Source: Marinomonas rhizomae
Lineage (GTDB): Bacteria > Pseudomonadota > Gammaproteobacteria > Pseudomonadales > Marinomonadaceae
Direction: 5' to 3'
DNA length: 64,000 nucleotides
Assembly (NCBI RefSeq): GCF_003315485.1
Contig: NZ_QNSE01000017.1
Location: forward strand, 1 to 64,000
Shown: piece by piece, positions 28,418-39,002 of the stretch
How the letters are laid out: every line of letters starts with the position of its first letter
Numbering within the stretch: the first letter of the stretch is position 1
Made by a program: the position numbers and the translations under genes
The notes under the pieces: generated by a model
Seen by the model: the letters and a program-made list of their open reading frames with translations, nothing else
Database searches by the model: none
What the model was told of the DNA's origin: nothing

Positions 28418-28729
28418 ATGCAAAGCCAAAAAATCCGTATTCGTCTGAAAGCGTTTGATCATCGTCTGATCGATGCTTCAACACAAGAAATTGTGGACAC
28501 AGCGAAACGTACAGGTGCGCAAGTGCGTGGACCGATTCCACTTCCTACTCGCAAAGAGCGTTATACAGTATTGATTTCTCCACACGTAAATAAAGATGCG
28601 CGTGATCAGTATGAAATCCGTACACATAAACGCGTTCTAGACATCGTTGAGCCAACAGAAAAAACTGTTGATGCTCTAATGAAGCTAGACCTTGCGGCAG
28701 GCGTGGAAGTACAAATTTCTTTGGGTTAA
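28418..28729 (+). CDS. rpsJ: 30S ribosomal protein S10 (NusE)
   Basis: S10 is a 30S head protein and, as NusE, the partner of NusB and NusG in antitermination and transcription-translation coupling. 103 residues from ATG 28418 ([19 protein letters not shown]), as in E. coli; an upstream in-frame start at 28400 is rejected because GGAG lies between. Motifs: [36 protein letters not shown]. First gene of the S10 cluster; an unusually long 128-base gap follows. Confidence 0.98.
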   Translation: MQSQKIRIRLKAFDHRLIDASTQEIVDTAKRTGAQVRGPIPLPTRKERYTVLISPHVNKDARDQYEIRTHKRVLDIVEPTEKTVDALMKLDLAAGVEVQISLG

Positions 28730-28788
28730 TAGCTCAAAGTTTGGGGTGCGACAACCGGCTGGATATCAGTCGGCTATATGCACAATAG

Positions 28789-28808
28789 TGGAATGATCTG
28801 GAATGATC
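28789..28808 (+). repeat. 10-base tandem duplication in the rpsJ-rplC spacer
   Basis: tggaatgatc occurs twice back to back. It lies between a hairpin (ccggctg/cagtcgg near 28755-28773) and the rplC ribosome site. Possible replication-slippage product. Confidence 0.7.
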
Positions 28809-28857
28809 AGCCGTAGCGGGTGATAGCCCCATACACAACTGGCAAATGAGGTAAAAA

Positions 28858-29496
28858 ATGGCTATTCAATTAGTCGGACGCAAAGCCGGAATGACACGTA
28901 TCTTCACTGAAGATGGTGCTTCTGTGCCAGTAACCGTCATCGAGGTTGAACCGAACCGCGTTACTCAGGTGAAAACAGCAGAAACTGATGGCTACCAAGC
29001 TATTCAAGTAACTGTAGGTTCTCGCCGTTCGAGCCGCGTTAACAAAGCAGCTGCGGGTCATTATGCAAAAGCGAATGTTGAAGCAGGTCGTGGTTTGTGG
29101 GAGTTCCGCCTGGCAGGTGATGAAAAAGAAATCAATGTTGGTGATGAGCTAACTGTTGCTGATTTCGAATCTATCCAAATGGTTGATGTAACTGGTCAAT
29201 CAAAGGGTAAAGGGTTTCAAGGTGCCATCAAGCGTCATAATTTCAGTATGCAAGACGCTACACATGGTAACTCGTTGTCTCACCGTGCACCTGGTTCTAT
29301 CGGCCAATGTCAAACACCTGGTCGTGTTTGGAAAGGCAAGAAGATGGCTGGCCATATGGGTGCTGCACAAGTAACTACTCAATCACTAGAAGTGGTTCGT
29401 GTAGACGCAGAACGTAACCTTATCCTTGTGAAAGGTGCCGTACCTGGTGCAGTAAATGGTGATGTTATTCTTCAATCAGCTGTTAAAGCTCGCTAA
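28858..29496 (+). CDS. rplC: 50S ribosomal protein L3
   Basis: L3 is an early assembly protein near the peptidyl-transferase centre. 212 residues: [72 protein letters not shown] (quoted in parts) and [20 protein letters not shown], which includes the conserved glutamine loop methylated by PrmB in E. coli. GAGGT lies upstream of the start. Followed by rplD after 12 bases. Confidence 0.98.
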   Translation: MAIQLVGRKAGMTRIFTEDGASVPVTVIEVEPNRVTQVKTAETDGYQAIQVTVGSRRSSRVNKAAAGHYAKANVEAGRGLWEFRLAGDEKEINVGDELTVADFESIQMVDVTGQSKGKGFQGAIKRHNFSMQDATHGNSLSHRAPGSIGQCQTPGRVWKGKKMAGHMGAAQVTTQSLEVVRVDAERNLILVKGAVPGAVNGDVILQSAVKAR

Positions 29497-29508
29497 GAGG
29501 GGTAGACA

Positions 29509-30114
29509 ATGAACTTGAATCTAACAGGCGCGGAAGGGACTGTAGAAGTTTCTGATGTAGCCTTTGCTCGTGAATATAACGAGGCGTTGGTTCACCAAGT
29601 GGTTACATCTTACTTGGCTGGCGCTCGTCAAGGCTCACGCGCACAAAAAACACGCTCTGAAGTAGCAGGTGGTGGACGCAAACCTTGGAAACAGAAAGGT
29701 TCTGGCCGTGCACGCGCAGGTACTATCCGTAGCCCTTTATGGCGCTCTGGTGGTGTTACATTCGCTGCGAAGCCACAAGATCACTCTCAGAAAGTGAACA
29801 AGAAGATGTACCGTGCAGCAATGCGCACCATCTGGTCTGAACTTGTACGTCAAGACCGTCTTGTTGTTGTTGAAGATCTTAAATTGGAAGCTCCAAAAAC
29901 TAAGCTCTTCATAGCAAAAATGGCAGAATTGAATATTGAGAACGCTTTGATTGTTTCCGATCAATTGGATGACAATTTATTCTTAGCGGCTCGCAACATT
30001 CCTAACGTAGATGTACGTGATGCAGCGTCTATCGACCCTGTTAGCTTGATTGCTTACGACAAAGTGTTGGTGACAGTTGGTGCTCTGAAACAAGTTGAGG
30101 AGGCACTAGCATGA
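29509..30114 (+). CDS. rplD: 50S ribosomal protein L4
   Basis: L4 lines the peptide exit tunnel and in E. coli controls the S10 operon by attenuation. 201 residues with the extended loop [37 protein letters not shown] (about 45-82, seen in parts) where macrolide-resistance changes occur; no change is obvious. Its last codons overlap rplW by 4 bases. Confidence 0.98.
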   Translation: MNLNLTGAEGTVEVSDVAFAREYNEALVHQVVTSYLAGARQGSRAQKTRSEVAGGGRKPWKQKGSGRARAGTIRSPLWRSGGVTFAAKPQDHSQKVNKKMYRAAMRTIWSELVRQDRLVVVEDLKLEAPKTKLFIAKMAELNIENALIVSDQLDDNLFLAARNIPNVDVRDAASIDPVSLIAYDKVLVTVGALKQVEEALA

Positions 30115-30407
30115 TCGGCGAACGTATTTATAAAGTTCTGTTGGGTCCACACATTTCCGAAAAAGCAACGATCGTAGCTGAAGGCAACGGTCAGTACGTT
30201 TTTCGTGTAACTGGTGATGCAACGAAACCTGAAATCAAACAAGCTATCGAAGCGCTTTTTGAGGTCAAAGTTGAGTCTGTTCGCACGTTGAACCATAAAG
30301 GTAAAACAAAGCGTACAGTTCGTGGTCTAGGTAAACGTAAAGACGTGAAAAAAGCGTATGTACGTTTGGCTGAAGGCCAAGACATTGATTTCATGGTCGC
30401 TGAATAA
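30111..30407 (+). CDS. rplW: 50S ribosomal protein L23
   Basis: L23 sits at the exit of the peptide tunnel and docks trigger factor and SRP. 98 residues: [49 protein letters not shown]. The glutamate in GPHISEKA, used for trigger-factor binding, is present. ATGA overlap with rplD. Confidence 0.98.
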   Translation: MIGERIYKVLLGPHISEKATIVAEGNGQYVFRVTGDATKPEIKQAIEALFEVKVESVRTLNHKGKTKRTVRGLGKRKDVKKAYVRLAEGQDIDFMVAE

Positions 30408-30421
30408 GGGGAGATAGGTCA

Positions 30422-31246
30422 ATGGCTGTTGTTAAAAGTAAGCCAACGTCTGCAGGCCGTCGTCACGTTGTTAAAGTTACCAACAACGATTTGCACAAAG
30501 GCGCACCATATGCACCTTTGCTAGACAAAAAAAGCAAATCTGGTGGACGTAACAATAACGGACGCATCACTACGCGTCACGTAGGTGGTGGTCATAAGCA
30601 GCATTACCGTATGGTTGATTTTCGTCGTAATAAAGATGGAATTTCTGCGGTAGTTGAGCGTTTGGAATATGATCCAAACCGTTCTGCAAATATTGCATTG
30701 ATTAGATATGCTGATGGTGAGCGTCGTTACATTATCGCTTCCAAAGGTATGGTCGCTGGCAATGTTGTTTTTAGTGGTGCAGATGCGCCTATCAAAGCGG
30801 GTAATACTTTGCCTCTGCAAAATATTCCTGTTGGTAGTACCGTACACTGTGTCGAGCTTAAGCCAGGTAAAGGTGCACAAGTTGCACGTTCCGCTGGTGC
30901 TTCTGCTCAGCTAGTTGCTCGTGAAGGTCGCTACGTTACTCTTCGCCTACGTTCAGGTGAAATGCGTAAAGTATTGACAGAATGTCGCGCTACTTTAGGT
31001 GAAGTATCAAACTCTGAGCATAGCTTGCGAGTTCTTGGTAAAGCTGGTGCTACGCGTTGGCGTGGTGTTCGTCCTACCGTTCGCGGTTCGGCGATGAACC
31101 CAGTGGATCACCCACATGGTGGTGGTGAAGGTCGTAGCAAAGGTGGTCGTCACCCAGTTACACCATGGGGTGTGCCTACTAAAGGTTACAAAACGCGCAG
31201 CAACAAGCGTACTGATAAACTTATTGTACGTCGCCGTACTAAGTAA
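30422..31246 (+). CDS. rplB: 50S ribosomal protein L2
   Basis: L2 is a core subunit-joining protein near the peptidyl-transferase centre. 274 residues: [30 protein letters not shown], and the conserved C-terminal [36 protein letters not shown] (in parts), whose histidine in HPHGGGE is essential in E. coli. Spacing to rpsS is 15 bases. Confidence 0.98.
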   Translation: MAVVKSKPTSAGRRHVVKVTNNDLHKGAPYAPLLDKKSKSGGRNNNGRITTRHVGGGHKQHYRMVDFRRNKDGISAVVERLEYDPNRSANIALIRYADGERRYIIASKGMVAGNVVFSGADAPIKAGNTLPLQNIPVGSTVHCVELKPGKGAQVARSAGASAQLVAREGRYVTLRLRSGEMRKVLTECRATLGEVSNSEHSLRVLGKAGATRWRGVRPTVRGSAMNPVDHPHGGGEGRSKGGRHPVTPWGVPTKGYKTRSNKRTDKLIVRRRTK

Positions 31247-31261
31247 TAAGAGGAAACGACT

Positions 31262-31537
31262 GTGCCACGTTCACTAAAAAAAGGTCCTTTTATCGACCTT
31301 CATTTGTTGAAAAAGGTAGAGGCTGCGGTAGAGAAAAATGATCGTCGTCCAATTAAAACTTGGTCACGCCGTTCTACTATCTTCCCTGATTTTGTAGGGT
31401 TGACTATCGCTGTCCATAATGGTCGCCAGCATGTTCCAGTTCTAGTAACTGAAGATATGGTCGGTCATAAATTGGGTGAGTTCGCTCCGACCCGTACATA
31501 TCGTGGTCATGCTGCGGACAAGAAAGCCAAACGGTAA
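31262..31537 (+). CDS. rpsS: 30S ribosomal protein S19
   Basis: S19 is a 30S head protein contacting the central B1a bridge. 91 residues from GTG 31262 with GAGGA upstream: [62 protein letters not shown]. Confidence 0.98.
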   Translation: MPRSLKKGPFIDLHLLKKVEAAVEKNDRRPIKTWSRRSTIFPDFVGLTIAVHNGRQHVPVLVTEDMVGHKLGEFAPTRTYRGHAADKKAKR

Positions 31538-31551
31538 TAAGGGGTATTAAC

Positions 31552-31884
31552 ATGAGTGAAGTAAGCGCTTCATTGAAAGGTGCTCGCCTCTCAGCGCAGA
31601 AGGCCCGTTTGGTTGTAGATCAAATCCGCGGCAAATCTGTTAGCGAAGCACTGAACATTTTAACGTTCAGTCCTAAAAAGGCGGCAGTAATTGTCAAGAA
31701 AGTACTAGAGTCTGCTATAGCTAATGCTGAGCATAACGAAGGTGCTGATGTAGATGACTTGCGTGTGTCTACGGCTTACGTTGATGAGGCAATGACTCTG
31801 AAACGTATTATGCCACGTGCCAAAGGCCGTGCTGACCGTATTCTAAAACGCGGTTGCCATATCACAGTTAAAGTCGCTGACTAA
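31552..31884 (+). CDS. rplV: 50S ribosomal protein L22
   Basis: L22 has a long beta-hairpin reaching the exit-tunnel constriction. 110 residues: [61 protein letters not shown] (in parts). The loop MPRAKGRA, where macrolide resistance can arise, looks normal. Confidence 0.98.
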   Translation: MSEVSASLKGARLSAQKARLVVDQIRGKSVSEALNILTFSPKKAAVIVKKVLESAIANAEHNEGADVDDLRVSTAYVDEAMTLKRIMPRAKGRADRILKRGCHITVKVAD

Positions 31885-31898
31885 TTAGGAGAAACCCA

Positions 31899-32579
31899 AT
31901 GGGTCAGAAGGTTCATCCAACTGGTATACGCCTAGGGATAGTTAAAGATCATACTTCTACTTGGTATGCGAATAATCAAAACTACTCTAAGCTGTTATTA
32001 AATGATCTTCAGGTTCGTGAGTACTTGGAGAAAAAATTGGTCCAGGCTTCTGTTTCTCGTATCGAGATTCAGCGTCCTGCTCAGACAGCCCGTATTACAA
32101 TTCACACTGCCCGTCCGGGTATCGTGATTGGTAAGAAAGGTGAGGATGTTGAGAAACTACGTAATGCAGTTTCTGCAATGATGGGCGTACCTGTCCACAT
32201 TAACATCGAAGAAATTCGCAAGCCTGAAATGGATGCTAAATTGGTTGCGCAAAATATTGCTAGCCAACTTGAGCGTCGCGTGATGTTCCGTCGTGCTATG
32301 AAGCGCGCAGTACAAAATGCTATGCGTGCAGGCGCGAAAGGTATCAAGGTTCAGGTAAGTGGTCGTTTAGGTGGTGCAGAGATTGCACGTGCTGAGTGGT
32401 ACCGTGAAGGCCGTGTGCCTCTACACACTCTACGCGCTGATATTGACTACGCTACTTATGAAGCGGCTACAACTTACGGCATTATTGGCGTAAAAGTGTG
32501 GATCTTCAAAGGCGAAATCTTGGGCGGTATTGAACAAGTGCGAGCTGACAAAGGCGCACAAAAGAAGAAGTCTAAGTAG
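31899..32579 (+). CDS. rpsC: 30S ribosomal protein S3
   Basis: S3 lines the mRNA entry tunnel and has helicase activity with S4 and S5. 226 residues: [25 protein letters not shown] domain with [15 protein letters not shown] (GxxG loop), and C-terminal [30 protein letters not shown]. Spacing to rplP is 10 bases. Confidence 0.98.
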   Translation: MGQKVHPTGIRLGIVKDHTSTWYANNQNYSKLLLNDLQVREYLEKKLVQASVSRIEIQRPAQTARITIHTARPGIVIGKKGEDVEKLRNAVSAMMGVPVHINIEEIRKPEMDAKLVAQNIASQLERRVMFRRAMKRAVQNAMRAGAKGIKVQVSGRLGGAEIARAEWYREGRVPLHTLRADIDYATYEAATTYGIIGVKVWIFKGEILGGIEQVRADKGAQKKKSK

Positions 32580-32589
32580 GGGGTAAGTC

Positions 32590-33003
32590 ATGTTACAACC
32601 GAAACGTACTAAGTTCCGCAAAATGCAGAAAGGCCGTAACCGCGGTCTTGCTCTTCGCGGAAACCAAGTTAGCTTTGGTGAATTCGGATTGAAGTCCACA
32701 GAACGTGGTCGCATTACTGCTCGTCAAATTGAAGCGGCGCGTCGTGCAATGACTCGTCACATCAAACGTGGTGGTAAGATCTGGATTCGTGTGTTCCCTG
32801 ATAAGCCGATTACTCAGAAGCCTCTTGAGGTTCGTCAGGGTAAAGGTAAGGGTAGCGTAGAATACTGGGTTGCACAGATTCAACCTGGAAAAATGCTTTA
32901 TGAAGTTGAGGGCGTTTCAGAGCAACTGGCTCGCGAAGCATTCGCGTTGGCTGCTGCTAAGCTTCCTCTGTCCACAACTTTCGTAACGCGTACGGTGATG
33001 TAG
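32590..33003 (+). CDS. rplP: 50S ribosomal protein L16
   Basis: L16 organises the A-site tRNA binding region of the 50S subunit. 137 residues: [63 protein letters not shown] (in parts), with the arginine in TERGRI hydroxylated in E. coli by RoxA. Its stop directly abuts the rpmC start. Confidence 0.98.
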   Translation: MLQPKRTKFRKMQKGRNRGLALRGNQVSFGEFGLKSTERGRITARQIEAARRAMTRHIKRGGKIWIRVFPDKPITQKPLEVRQGKGKGSVEYWVAQIQPGKMLYEVEGVSEQLAREAFALAAAKLPLSTTFVTRTVM

Positions 33004-33195
33004 ATGAAAGCAAAAGAACTGCAAGAAAAGTCTGTAGCTGAGCTACAAGCGACCTTGGTTGAACTGCTACGTGAGCAATTTACTCTGCGTATGCAGAAAG
33101 CCACTGGTCAGTTAGCGCAAACTCATTTGCTCTCGCAAGTTCGCCGCAATATCGCACGTGTTAAAACCGTGCTAAATGATAAGGCAGGTAACTAA
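33004..33195 (+). CDS. rpmC: 50S ribosomal protein L29
   Basis: Small exit-tunnel rim protein next to L23. 63 residues: [43 protein letters not shown], all helical as expected for the family. No spacer from rplP; rpsQ starts one base after its stop. Confidence 0.97.
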   Translation: MKAKELQEKSVAELQATLVELLREQFTLRMQKATGQLAQTHLLSQVRRNIARVKTVLNDKAGN

Positions 33196-33196
33196 G

Positions 33197-33457
33197 ATGG
33201 CAGAAACAAAAGCGCGTACAGCTACTGGTAAAGTAGTAAGCGATAAGATGGATAAAACCATCACGGTACTAGTTGAGCGTACAGAAAAACACCCTCTATA
33301 CGGTAAGTTTGTACGTCGTTCAACTAAACTACACGCTCATGATGAAAACAATGAGTGCCAGATCGGTGATACAGTTAAGGTCGTAGAAACACGTCCTTAC
33401 TCTAAGTCTAAGACTTGGAATCTGGTTCAAGTTGTAGAGAAAGCAGCAGCTGTATAA
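33197..33457 (+). CDS. rpsQ: 30S ribosomal protein S17
   Basis: S17 is an OB-fold primary binder of 16S rRNA. 86 residues from ATG 33197 ([24 protein letters not shown]); an open frame from 33176 overlaps rpmC and is rejected. Motifs [19 protein letters not shown] and [18 protein letters not shown]. Confidence 0.97.
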   Translation: MAETKARTATGKVVSDKMDKTITVLVERTEKHPLYGKFVRRSTKLHAHDENNECQIGDTVKVVETRPYSKSKTWNLVQVVEKAAAV

Positions 33458-33508
33458 GCTGCTCCTTCCTTCGTGAGACTTGTTATCTAATTTGATTGGA
33501 GAGCAGTA

Positions 33509-33877
33509 ATGATTCAAACAGAATCGATGCTTGATGTTGCAGATAACAGCGGCGCAAAGCGTGTTCAGTGTATTAAAGTACTGGGTGGCTCACATCGTCG
33601 TTATGCTGCTATCGGTGACATTATTAAGGTCACAGTGAAAGAAGCGATCCCTCGTGGTCGTGTTAAAAAAGGGCAGGTTCTTAACGCTGTTGTCGTTAGA
33701 ACTAAGAAAGGTGTTCGTCGTTCTGATGGCTCAGTAATCCGTTTTGATGTAAACTCAGCGGTTCTATTGAATGCTTCAGGACAGCCTATTGGTACTCGTA
33801 TCTTTGGCCCTGTAACACGTGAATTGCGTACTGAGCAGTTCATGAAAATTGTTTCTCTTGCACCTGAAGTGCTGTAA
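33509..33877 (+). CDS. rplN: 50S ribosomal protein L14
   Basis: L14 forms intersubunit bridges and binds RsfS. 122 residues: [49 protein letters not shown], and C-terminal [23 protein letters not shown]. The 51-base gap from rpsQ marks the usual S10/spc boundary, but I see no clear terminator or promoter there. Confidence 0.98.
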   Translation: MIQTESMLDVADNSGAKRVQCIKVLGGSHRRYAAIGDIIKVTVKEAIPRGRVKKGQVLNAVVVRTKKGVRRSDGSVIRFDVNSAVLLNASGQPIGTRIFGPVTRELRTEQFMKIVSLAPEVL

Positions 33878-33894
33878 GAGGGAGAGGGGACATT

Positions 33895-34212
33895 ATGCGT
33901 AAGATCAAACGTAACGACGAAGTTATCGTGATTGCTGGTAAAGATAAAGGCAAGCGCGGTAAAGTTGTTAAGGTAGTAGACGAAAATCGAGTTCTAGTTT
34001 CTGGCATTAATACTGTTAAGAAGCACGAGAAACCAAACCCTATGAAGGGTTCAACTGGTGGTATCGTTGAACAAGAAGCACCTATCCAGGTTTCCAATGT
34101 AGCCATTTTTAACGATGCTACGGGTAAAGCGGATCGCGTCGGCTTTAAATTGAACGAAGACGGTACGAAAGTGCGTGTTTTTAAATCAAATAGTGAAGCG
34201 ATCGACGCCTAA
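33895..34212 (+). CDS. rplX: 50S ribosomal protein L24
   Basis: KOW-domain assembly initiator of the 50S subunit. 105 residues: [47 protein letters not shown] (in parts), with the KOW signature [10 protein letters not shown]. Followed by rplE after 17 bases, the junction where E. coli places its S8 regulatory site. Confidence 0.98.
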   Translation: MRKIKRNDEVIVIAGKDKGKRGKVVKVVDENRVLVSGINTVKKHEKPNPMKGSTGGIVEQEAPIQVSNVAIFNDATGKADRVGFKLNEDGTKVRVFKSNSEAIDA

Positions 34213-34229
34213 GAGCGAGAATTATAGCC

Positions 34230-34769
34230 ATGGCGAGACTTAAGCAAGTTTATAAAGATCAAGTTGTAGCAAAACTTACAGAAGAGTTTAGTTACAAGAA
34301 TGTGATGGAAGTGCCTAAAATCACTAAAATCACTTTAAATATGGGTGTTGGTGAAGCTATCGCAGACAAGAAACTTCTTGAGCATGCGGTAAATGATCTT
34401 GAAGCACTTAGCGGCCAAAAAGTTGTAGTGACTAAGGCTCGTAAATCTGTAGCAGGCTTTAAAATCCGTGACGGTTATCCGATCGGTTGTAAAGTTACTC
34501 TACGTGGCGAGCGTATGTGGGATTTCTTCGACCGTTTGGTTGATGTTGCTATTCCACGTATCCGTGACTTTCGCGGACTTAATCCTAAGTCTTTCGATGG
34601 TCGTGGTAACTACAGTATGGGTGTTAAAGAGCAAATCATCTTCCCTGAGATCGATTACGATAAAGTAGATCGTGTACGTGGTATGGATATTACCATTACA
34701 ACGACTGCTCGTACCGATGAAGAAGGTCGTGCTTTGCTAGCAGCCTTTAGTTTCCCTTTCAAGAAATAA
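34230..34769 (+). CDS. rplE: 50S ribosomal protein L5
   Basis: L5 binds 5S rRNA and P-site tRNA. 179 residues: [82 protein letters not shown] (in parts). Spacing to rpsN is 12 bases. Confidence 0.98.
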   Translation: MARLKQVYKDQVVAKLTEEFSYKNVMEVPKITKITLNMGVGEAIADKKLLEHAVNDLEALSGQKVVVTKARKSVAGFKIRDGYPIGCKVTLRGERMWDFFDRLVDVAIPRIRDFRGLNPKSFDGRGNYSMGVKEQIIFPEIDYDKVDRVRGMDITITTTARTDEEGRALLAAFSFPFKK

Positions 34770-34781
34770 GAGGTAGGAATC

Positions 34782-35087
34782 ATGGCTAAAATATCAATGA
34801 TTCAGCGCGAAGCAAAACGTACCAAATTAGTGGCTAAATTCGCTGAAAAGCGTGCGGCTCTAAAGGCGATCATTAGCGACGTTAATGCATCGGACGATGA
34901 AAAGTGGGAAGCGACGCTTAAATTGCAAGCGCTTCCACGCGATTCATCTTCTTCACGCCAACGTAATCGTTGCCAAATTACAGGTCGTCCGCACGGTGTA
35001 TACCGTCGCTTCGGTCTGTCTCGTATCAAGTTGCGTGAAGCAGCGATGCGTGGTGACGTACCAGGCTTGAAGAAAGCTAGTTGGTAA
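34782..35087 (+). CDS. rpsN: 30S ribosomal protein S14 (zinc-free type)
   Basis: S14 completes the 30S head. 101 residues, the long form without the CxxC zinc motif: [82 protein letters not shown] (in parts). A 129-base gap filled by a long hairpin follows, unlike the tight spacing elsewhere in the cluster. Confidence 0.98.
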   Translation: MAKISMIQREAKRTKLVAKFAEKRAALKAIISDVNASDDEKWEATLKLQALPRDSSSSRQRNRCQITGRPHGVYRRFGLSRIKLREAAMRGDVPGLKKASW

Positions 35088-35184
35088 GCAAGTAGAGCGC
35101 GATCATAATACATGGCAGTGAGTGGAGTGTCTAAATACTGGACATTCTGCTCGCTGCTGTGTACTATGCGCGAGCTCTATTTGC
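35088..35184 (+). promoter_or_regulatory. Long RNA hairpin between rpsN and rpsH
   Basis: Arms 35088-35131 and 35141-35184, 44 bases each, fold over a 9-base loop (taaatactg). By position-by-position pairing I count 33 Watson-Crick pairs, 7 G-U pairs and 4 mismatches. The G-U pairs fit an RNA made from the plus strand. It starts at the first base after the rpsN stop and ends 32 bases before rpsH. No T-run follows, so it is not a standard terminator; an RNase III site or a ribosomal-protein operator are the main options. Confidence 0.75.
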
Positions 35185-35216
35185 TGCACAATGGTTTTTT
35201 AATTAGGAGCTCTTAA

Positions 35217-35609
35217 ATGAGTATGCAAGATACCCTTGCGGATATGTTTACACGTATTCGTAATGCACAGATGGCTGCAAAGACCTCTGTGAGCATGCCT
35301 TCATCAAAAATGAAGGCATCGATTGCTGCGGTTCTACGCGAAGAAGGTTACGTAGGTGACTTTTCTGTAGACGAAGCAGTAAAACCAACGCTTACTATCG
35401 AGTTGAAATACTACGAAGGTAAGCCAGTTATCGAACAAATCAAACGCGCATCTCGCCCAAGTTTGCGTCAATACAAAGGCACTAGTGCTCTACCTAAAGT
35501 AGAAGCTGGCCTTGGTGTTGCAATCATCTCCACTTCTAAAGGTGTGATGACAGACCGTGCAGCTCGTGCTGCTGGTATCGGTGGCGAAGTAATCTGCACA
35601 GTATTCTAG
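35217..35609 (+). CDS. rpsH: 30S ribosomal protein S8
   Basis: S8 is a primary 16S binder and the translational repressor of the spc operon in E. coli. 130 residues: [45 protein letters not shown], and C-terminal [33 protein letters not shown]. Ribosome site TAGGAG. The conspicuous upstream hairpin makes this gene's translation a candidate for independent control. Confidence 0.98.
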   Translation: MSMQDTLADMFTRIRNAQMAAKTSVSMPSSKMKASIAAVLREEGYVGDFSVDEAVKPTLTIELKYYEGKPVIEQIKRASRPSLRQYKGTSALPKVEAGLGVAIISTSKGVMTDRAARAAGIGGEVICTVF

Positions 35610-35617
35610 GAGTTAGT

Positions 35618-36151
35618 ATGTCTCGAGTTGCTAATAGTCCCGTGACGCTTCCTAGTGGTGTAGATTTGACTCTAAATGGACAAAATGTTGTTGTTAAAGG
35701 CGGCAAAGGTTCTTTAGAGTTTAATGTTCACACAAGCGTACAAGTGTCTAAAGAAGAAAATGTTATTACCTTCGCTGCGCGCGATGGTGCTAAACAAAGC
35801 CGTGCCTTAGCTGGTACAACTCGTGCTTTGATTAACAACATGGTTGTTGGTGTTAGTCAGGGTTTTGAGAAAAGATTGTTTCTTCAAGGTGTTGGTTACC
35901 GTGCTGCGCTTAAAGGCAACGTACTTAACCTATCTCTGGGGTTCTCTCACCCAGTAGATTACGAACTTCCTGAAGGCGTAACAGCTGAATGTGCTTCTCA
36001 AACAGAAGTCGTGATCCGCGGTATTGATAAACAAGCCGTTGGTCAGGTTGCTGCAGAAGTTCGCGGTTTCCGTCCACCAGAGCCATATAAAGGCAAAGGT
36101 GTTCGCTATTCTGACGAAGTAATTCGTCGTAAAGAAGCTAAGAAGAAGTAG
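35618..36151 (+). CDS. rplF: 50S ribosomal protein L6
   Basis: L6 sits by the sarcin-ricin loop. 177 residues: [64 protein letters not shown], and C-terminal [23 protein letters not shown]. Spacing to rpsH is 8 bases. Confidence 0.98.
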   Translation: MSRVANSPVTLPSGVDLTLNGQNVVVKGGKGSLEFNVHTSVQVSKEENVITFAARDGAKQSRALAGTTRALINNMVVGVSQGFEKRLFLQGVGYRAALKGNVLNLSLGFSHPVDYELPEGVTAECASQTEVVIRGIDKQAVGQVAAEVRGFRPPEPYKGKGVRYSDEVIRRKEAKKK

Positions 36152-36161
36152 GTAGGCATTC

Positions 36162-36512
36162 ATGAACACTAAAAAACAATCTCGGATTCGTCGTGCACGC
36201 CGTGCTCGTTTGCATATTCGTGACTTAGGTGCGAATCGTCTTACTGTACATCGCACACCACGCCATATGTATGCTCAAGTGATTTCTCCTTGTGGTAGTA
36301 AAGTGCTAGCTAGCGCTTCTACTCTTGAAGAAGCTCTTCGTGGCTCAGCGACAGGCAACAAAGCAGCGGCTCAAGAAGTCGGTACTTTGATTGCTACACG
36401 CGCTAAAGAAGCAGGTGTCACTTCGGTCGCTTTCGACCGTTCTGGCTTCAAATACCATGGCCGCGTTCAAGTTCTTGCTGACGCTGCACGTGAAGCCGGT
36501 CTAGAGTTCTAA
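36162..36512 (+). CDS. rplR: 50S ribosomal protein L18
   Basis: 5S rRNA-binding protein. 116 residues: [41 protein letters not shown] (in parts), [26 protein letters not shown]. Spacing to rpsE is 10 bases. Confidence 0.98.
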   Translation: MNTKKQSRIRRARRARLHIRDLGANRLTVHRTPRHMYAQVISPCGSKVLASASTLEEALRGSATGNKAAAQEVGTLIATRAKEAGVTSVAFDRSGFKYHGRVQVLADAAREAGLEF

Positions 36513-36522
36513 GGGGTAGCAA

Positions 36523-37023
36523 ATGGCAGTTAATGATCAACAAACTAGCGACCTCCAAGAGAAGCTAGTTCAAGTAAACCGCGTAGCTAAAGTTGTAAAG
36601 GGTGGTCGTATCTTCTCTTTCACAGCTTTGACAGTCGTTGGTGATGGTAAAGGTAAAGTTGGCTTTGGTCGTGGTAAAGCGCGTGAAGTTCCTCAAGCAA
36701 TTCAAAAAGCAATGGAACAAGCTCGTCGTAACATGGTTTCTGTTAAGCTAGATGGCGATACTCTTCAGTATCCTGTTAAAGCGAATCACGGAGCATCTAA
36801 AGTTTACATGCAGCCTGCGTCTCAAGGTACCGGTATCATCGCCGGTGGTGCAATGCGTGCGGTTCTAGAAATCGCTGGCGTTCACAACGTTTTGGCGAAA
36901 TGTTACGGTTCTACAAACCCAGTAAACGTAGTTCGCGCTACTATCAAAGGTTTGCAGGATATGAAAGCACCTGAACAAATCGCGGCAAAACGCGGTAAGT
37001 CAGTCGATCAAATTTTGGGGTAA
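36523..37023 (+). CDS. rpsE: 30S ribosomal protein S5
   Basis: S5 works in decoding accuracy and at the mRNA entry. 166 residues: [53 protein letters not shown] (in parts), the dsRNA-binding-like N-domain, then [27 protein letters not shown]. Spectinomycin-loop residues (VKGGRIF) appear normal. Confidence 0.98.
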   Translation: MAVNDQQTSDLQEKLVQVNRVAKVVKGGRIFSFTALTVVGDGKGKVGFGRGKAREVPQAIQKAMEQARRNMVSVKLDGDTLQYPVKANHGASKVYMQPASQGTGIIAGGAMRAVLEIAGVHNVLAKCYGSTNPVNVVRATIKGLQDMKAPEQIAAKRGKSVDQILG

Positions 37024-37029
37024 TGTGTC

Positions 37030-37215
37030 ATGGCGAATAATACCATCACAGTTCAACTAACCCGCAGCCCGATCGGTCGTCTTCCAAAGCACCGTGAAAC
37101 TGTTAAAGGCTTGGGTTTGCGTAAAGTTGGCCAAACACGTGAGTTGGAAGATACTCCTTCTGTACGTGGTATGGTTAATAAAGTTTATTACATGGTTAAA
37201 GTGGTAGGGGAATAA
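37030..37215 (+). CDS. rpmD: 50S ribosomal protein L30
   Basis: Small 50S protein, 61 residues: [55 protein letters not shown] (in parts), the ordinary bacterial short form. rplO starts one base after its stop. Confidence 0.97.
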   Translation: MANNTITVQLTRSPIGRLPKHRETVKGLGLRKVGQTRELEDTPSVRGMVNKVYYMVKVVGE

Positions 37216-37216
37216 C

Positions 37217-37651
37217 ATGTTCTTAAATACACTTCGTCCTGGCGAAGGTAGCAAGCATGCTCCTAAACGTGTTGGTCGCGGCATTGGTAGCGGCTTGGGT
37301 AAAACCGGCGGACGTGGCCATAAAGGTCTTAAGTCTCGTTCTGGTGGCTCAGTAAAACCTGGTTTTGAAGGTGGTCAAATGCCTTTGCAGCGTCGTCTGC
37401 CAAAATTCGGTTTCACTTCACGTCAGGCAAAGTATGTTGCTGAGGTTCGTTTAAACGAGCTTGCTGCTGTAAATGCTGAAGTTGTAGATTTGGCTGCTCT
37501 TAAAGGCGCCGACATCTTAGGTCATCAAATTAAGACTGCTCGTGTGATTTTGTCTGGTTCTATCGACAAAGCTATCACTGTTCGTGGCCTTAAAGTGACT
37601 AAAGGTGCTCGTGCCGCTATTGAAGCAGCTGGCGGAAAAGTCGAGGAATAA
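37217..37651 (+). CDS. rplO: 50S ribosomal protein L15
   Basis: Late-assembly 50S protein. 144 residues: [41 protein letters not shown] (in parts), [18 protein letters not shown], and C-terminal [19 protein letters not shown]. Its stop directly abuts the secY ATG. Confidence 0.98.
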   Translation: MFLNTLRPGEGSKHAPKRVGRGIGSGLGKTGGRGHKGLKSRSGGSVKPGFEGGQMPLQRRLPKFGFTSRQAKYVAEVRLNELAAVNAEVVDLAALKGADILGHQIKTARVILSGSIDKAITVRGLKVTKGARAAIEAAGGKVEE

Positions 37652-38983
37652 ATGGCAAAGCGTGGCTCACTACCAGCTGGTATGCAAAATGGATTAAGCG
37701 AGCTTTGGGCTCGTATCCGTTTTGTGTTTCTGGCAATTATTGTATACCGAATCGGTGCACACATTCCTGTCCCAGGTATTAACCCTGATAGGCTGTCTGC
37801 GTTGTTTGATCAAAATGAAGGCACTATTCTGAGTTTATTTAACGTATTCTCAGGGGGCGCGCTTGAGCGCATGAGTATTTTTGCGCTTGGGATTTTGCCC
37901 TATATTTCTGCCTCTATTATTATGCAGTTATTGACAGTTGTGAGTCCGCAGCTAGAGCAGTTAAAGAAAGAGGGTGAGGCGGGTCGTCGTAAGATTACTC
38001 AGTACACTCGTTACGGTACTGTGCTTCTTGCTCTTGTCCAGTCTGCTAGTATGGCAGTTGGTTTAGCAAGTCAAGGGATCTCATTTAGCAGTGGCATGGA
38101 ATTCTATGCTGTAGCTGTTGTAACCCTTGTTGCTGGTACTGTTTTCTTGATGTGGCTAGGTGAGCAGGTTACCGAAAAAGGGATTGGTAATGGTATTTCC
38201 ATTCTAATCTTTGCAGGTATCGTTGCTGGCTTACCTTCTGCTTTAGGCCGTTCATTTGAGTCGGCTCGTCAAGGCGATATCAATATTTTAGCTTTGTTGT
38301 TAATTGGTATATTAGCTATTGCGACCATCGCATTCGTTGTTTTCATTGAACGCGGTCAACGTCGTATTACGGTTAATTATGCTAAGCGTCAACAAGGCAA
38401 AAAAGTATTTGCTGCACAAAAGAGTCATTTGCCTCTTAAAGTGAATATGGCTGGTGTAATTCCACCTATATTTGCTTCAAGTATCCTTTTATTCCCAGCT
38501 TCGATCGGACAGTGGTTTGGTCAGGGTGAAGGAATGGAATGGTTGCAAAATATCTCTTTGGCTCTAGCTCCTGGGCAACCGCTTTATGTGCTGTTGTTTG
38601 CGATAGCAATTGTTTTCTTTTGCTTCTTCTATACGGCGCTAGTATTCAACCCTAAAGATGTGGCAGATAACTTGAAAAAGTCCGGTGCGTTTTTGCCGGG
38701 TATTCGTCCAGGCGATCATACAGCTCGATATATTGATGGTGTAATGACTCGTTTGACACTGTTTGGTGCTTTATACATCACTCTAGTGTCTCTGATGCCT
38801 CAGTTCTTTGTTGTTGCGTGGAATGTTCCATTCTACTTTGGCGGTACTTCTATGTTGATCGTAGTGGTAGTTGTCATGGACTTTATGTCGCAAGTGCAAA
38901 GTCATTTGATGAGTCAGCAATACGAATCATTAATGAAGAAATCTAATCTGACTGGTTATGGTCCAAATGGCCTAATGCGTTAA
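37652..38983 (+). CDS. secY: Preprotein translocase subunit SecY
   Basis: Ten-span pore subunit of the SecYEG channel. 443 residues as in E. coli. First span [21 protein letters not shown] with the plug region following; [28 protein letters not shown] (TM2, in parts), [16 protein letters not shown], the C5 loop [23 protein letters not shown] and the C-tail [18 protein letters not shown]. Cotranscribed with the spc ribosomal genes; rpmJ follows after 19 bases. Confidence 0.98.
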   Translation: MAKRGSLPAGMQNGLSELWARIRFVFLAIIVYRIGAHIPVPGINPDRLSALFDQNEGTILSLFNVFSGGALERMSIFALGILPYISASIIMQLLTVVSPQLEQLKKEGEAGRRKITQYTRYGTVLLALVQSASMAVGLASQGISFSSGMEFYAVAVVTLVAGTVFLMWLGEQVTEKGIGNGISILIFAGIVAGLPSALGRSFESARQGDINILALLLIGILAIATIAFVVFIERGQRRITVNYAKRQQGKKVFAAQKSHLPLKVNMAGVIPPIFASSILLFPASIGQWFGQGEGMEWLQNISLALAPGQPLYVLLFAIAIVFFCFFYTALVFNPKDVADNLKKSGAFLPGIRPGDHTARYIDGVMTRLTLFGALYITLVSLMPQFFVVAWNVPFYFGGTSMLIVVVVVMDFMSQVQSHLMSQQYESLMKKSNLTGYGPNGLMR

Positions 38984-39002
38984 GCGTAGGTTGGAGTTGA
39001 AC

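Noticed and set aside
35088-35184. The rpsN-rpsH hairpin as a mobile palindromic repeat (MITE or REP)
   Set aside because: I saw no second copy in this window, and it has no flanking duplication; a whole-genome search would be needed to exclude it fully.
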